A DNA stretch of 32,462 nucleotides from Erythrobacteraceae bacterium. GTDB lineage: Bacteria; Pseudomonadota; Alphaproteobacteria; Sphingomonadales; Sphingomonadaceae. The first letter of the stretch is position 1. The number at the start of each line of letters is the position of its first letter. The notes beneath the pieces are model-generated. The model was not told the origin of the DNA. It did no database searches and worked only from the letters and a program-made list of their open reading frames with translations. Position numbers and translations under genes: made by a program. Below, piece by piece: positions 32,320-32,462 of the stretch. Location: the NCBI GenBank assembly GCA_027489065.1, contig JAIYAM010000044.1, positions 1 through 32,462 on the forward strand, in the 5' to 3' direction.

Positions 32320-32462
32320 ATGACCTCATCCTCTCGCTCCACTGTCGCCGGCGCCAGCGCCATGCCCAACCAGCCCGACACCACCGTCGACGTCCGCGAG
32401 ATGTTCGGCATCGATGTCGATTGGCAGGTCCCCGCCTTCTCGCAGATCGACGAGCACGTGCC
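32320..32462 (+). CDS. cobS: Cobaltochelatase subunit CobS, N-terminal fragment cut by the window end
   Basis: The reading frame runs off the window. The last 31 or so codons read VDVREMFGIDVDWQVPAFSQ-IDEHVP, which matches the N-terminus of CobS, the AAA+ subunit that works with CobT to insert cobalt into the corrin ring in the aerobic B12 pathway. The ATPase motifs would lie beyond the end and are not seen. The start may be the ATG at 32320 or the one at 32362; neither has a convincing ribosome binding site. Support comes from the short match and from the nearby BolA/J-domain genes, which often accompany cobS in alphaproteobacteria. Confidence 0.75.
   Translation, partial: MTSSSRSTVAGASAMPNQPDTTVDVREMFGIDVDWQVPAFSQIDEHV

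Noticed and set aside
32196..32411. A short minus-strand frame at the right edge
   Set aside because: It lies opposite the cobS start and resembles no protein; the plus-strand frame has a clear CobS match.

Overview
The window looks like chromosomal DNA of a high-GC alphaproteobacterium, most probably Sphingomonadales and within it something like the Erythrobacteraceae (Erythrobacter, Porphyrobacter, Altererythrobacter). The reasons are the infA-maf-RNase E/G-yacG-tRNA-Phe order, a nusB-thiL-hppA block, a BolA/J-domain pair with cobS nearby, a TonB-receptor-like protein, a DUF885 peptidase and a carotenoid oxygenase. This placement rests on remembered gene order and protein style, not on a search. 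I see no phage, transposase, CRISPR array or rRNA, and no gap without a gene exceeds 300 bases.

Layout. 1-2.3 kb: tRNA-Phe and the leftward infA-maf-RNase-yacG cluster. 2.5-5.8 kb: a TonB-receptor-like outer-membrane protein with a large Gly/Pro-rich insert that carries two cysteine-paired modules. 5.8-9.7 kb: a HI0933-type flavoprotein, a host-attachment family protein and uvrC. 9.8-15.3 kb: an OmpA-domain protein, a DUF885 metallopeptidase, a carotenoid oxygenase and a tandem universal stress protein behind a perfect FNR-type box. 15.3-18.3 kb: a leftward set of GNAT/FemAB-like acyltransferase, cupin-like oxygenase and acyl-CoA thioesterase II. 18.6-24.3 kb: hisG-hisD-nusB-thiL-hppA, all leftward. 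Its nusB-thiL gap holds a perfect 16-bp parS sequence and an 8 x 11-bp tandem array. 24.4-28.7 kb: DUF2332 protein, epoxide-hydrolase-like protein, SDR, Nudix, BolA and J-domain protein. 28.7-32.2 kb: an accessory set (VOC/PhnB, GST, DUF1428, VOC) facing an HxlR-type regulator, then an MpaB/DUF2236 protein. The window ends in the first codons of a probable cobS.

How the genes fit together. Six same-strand pairs overlap by ATGA (yacG/RNase, cupin/GNAT, hisD/nusB, hisG/hisD, hydrolase/SDR, VOC/GST). Three convergent pairs share the bases of their stop codons and a fourth abuts. The genome is therefore very compact and relies on coupling. Where intergenic space exists it often carries structure: hairpins, the FNR-type box, the parS site, the 11-bp array and two copies of a 26-bp hairpin repeat downstream of hppA. 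A third copy of that repeat lies inside the carotenoid oxygenase gene.

The points most worth a second look are the parS site with its neighbouring array, the 26-bp repeat that has been read in frame as protein, the duplicated cysteine modules in the outer-membrane protein, the GNAT/cupin/thioesterase set, and the HxlR-governed detoxification set placed between the J-domain gene and cobS.
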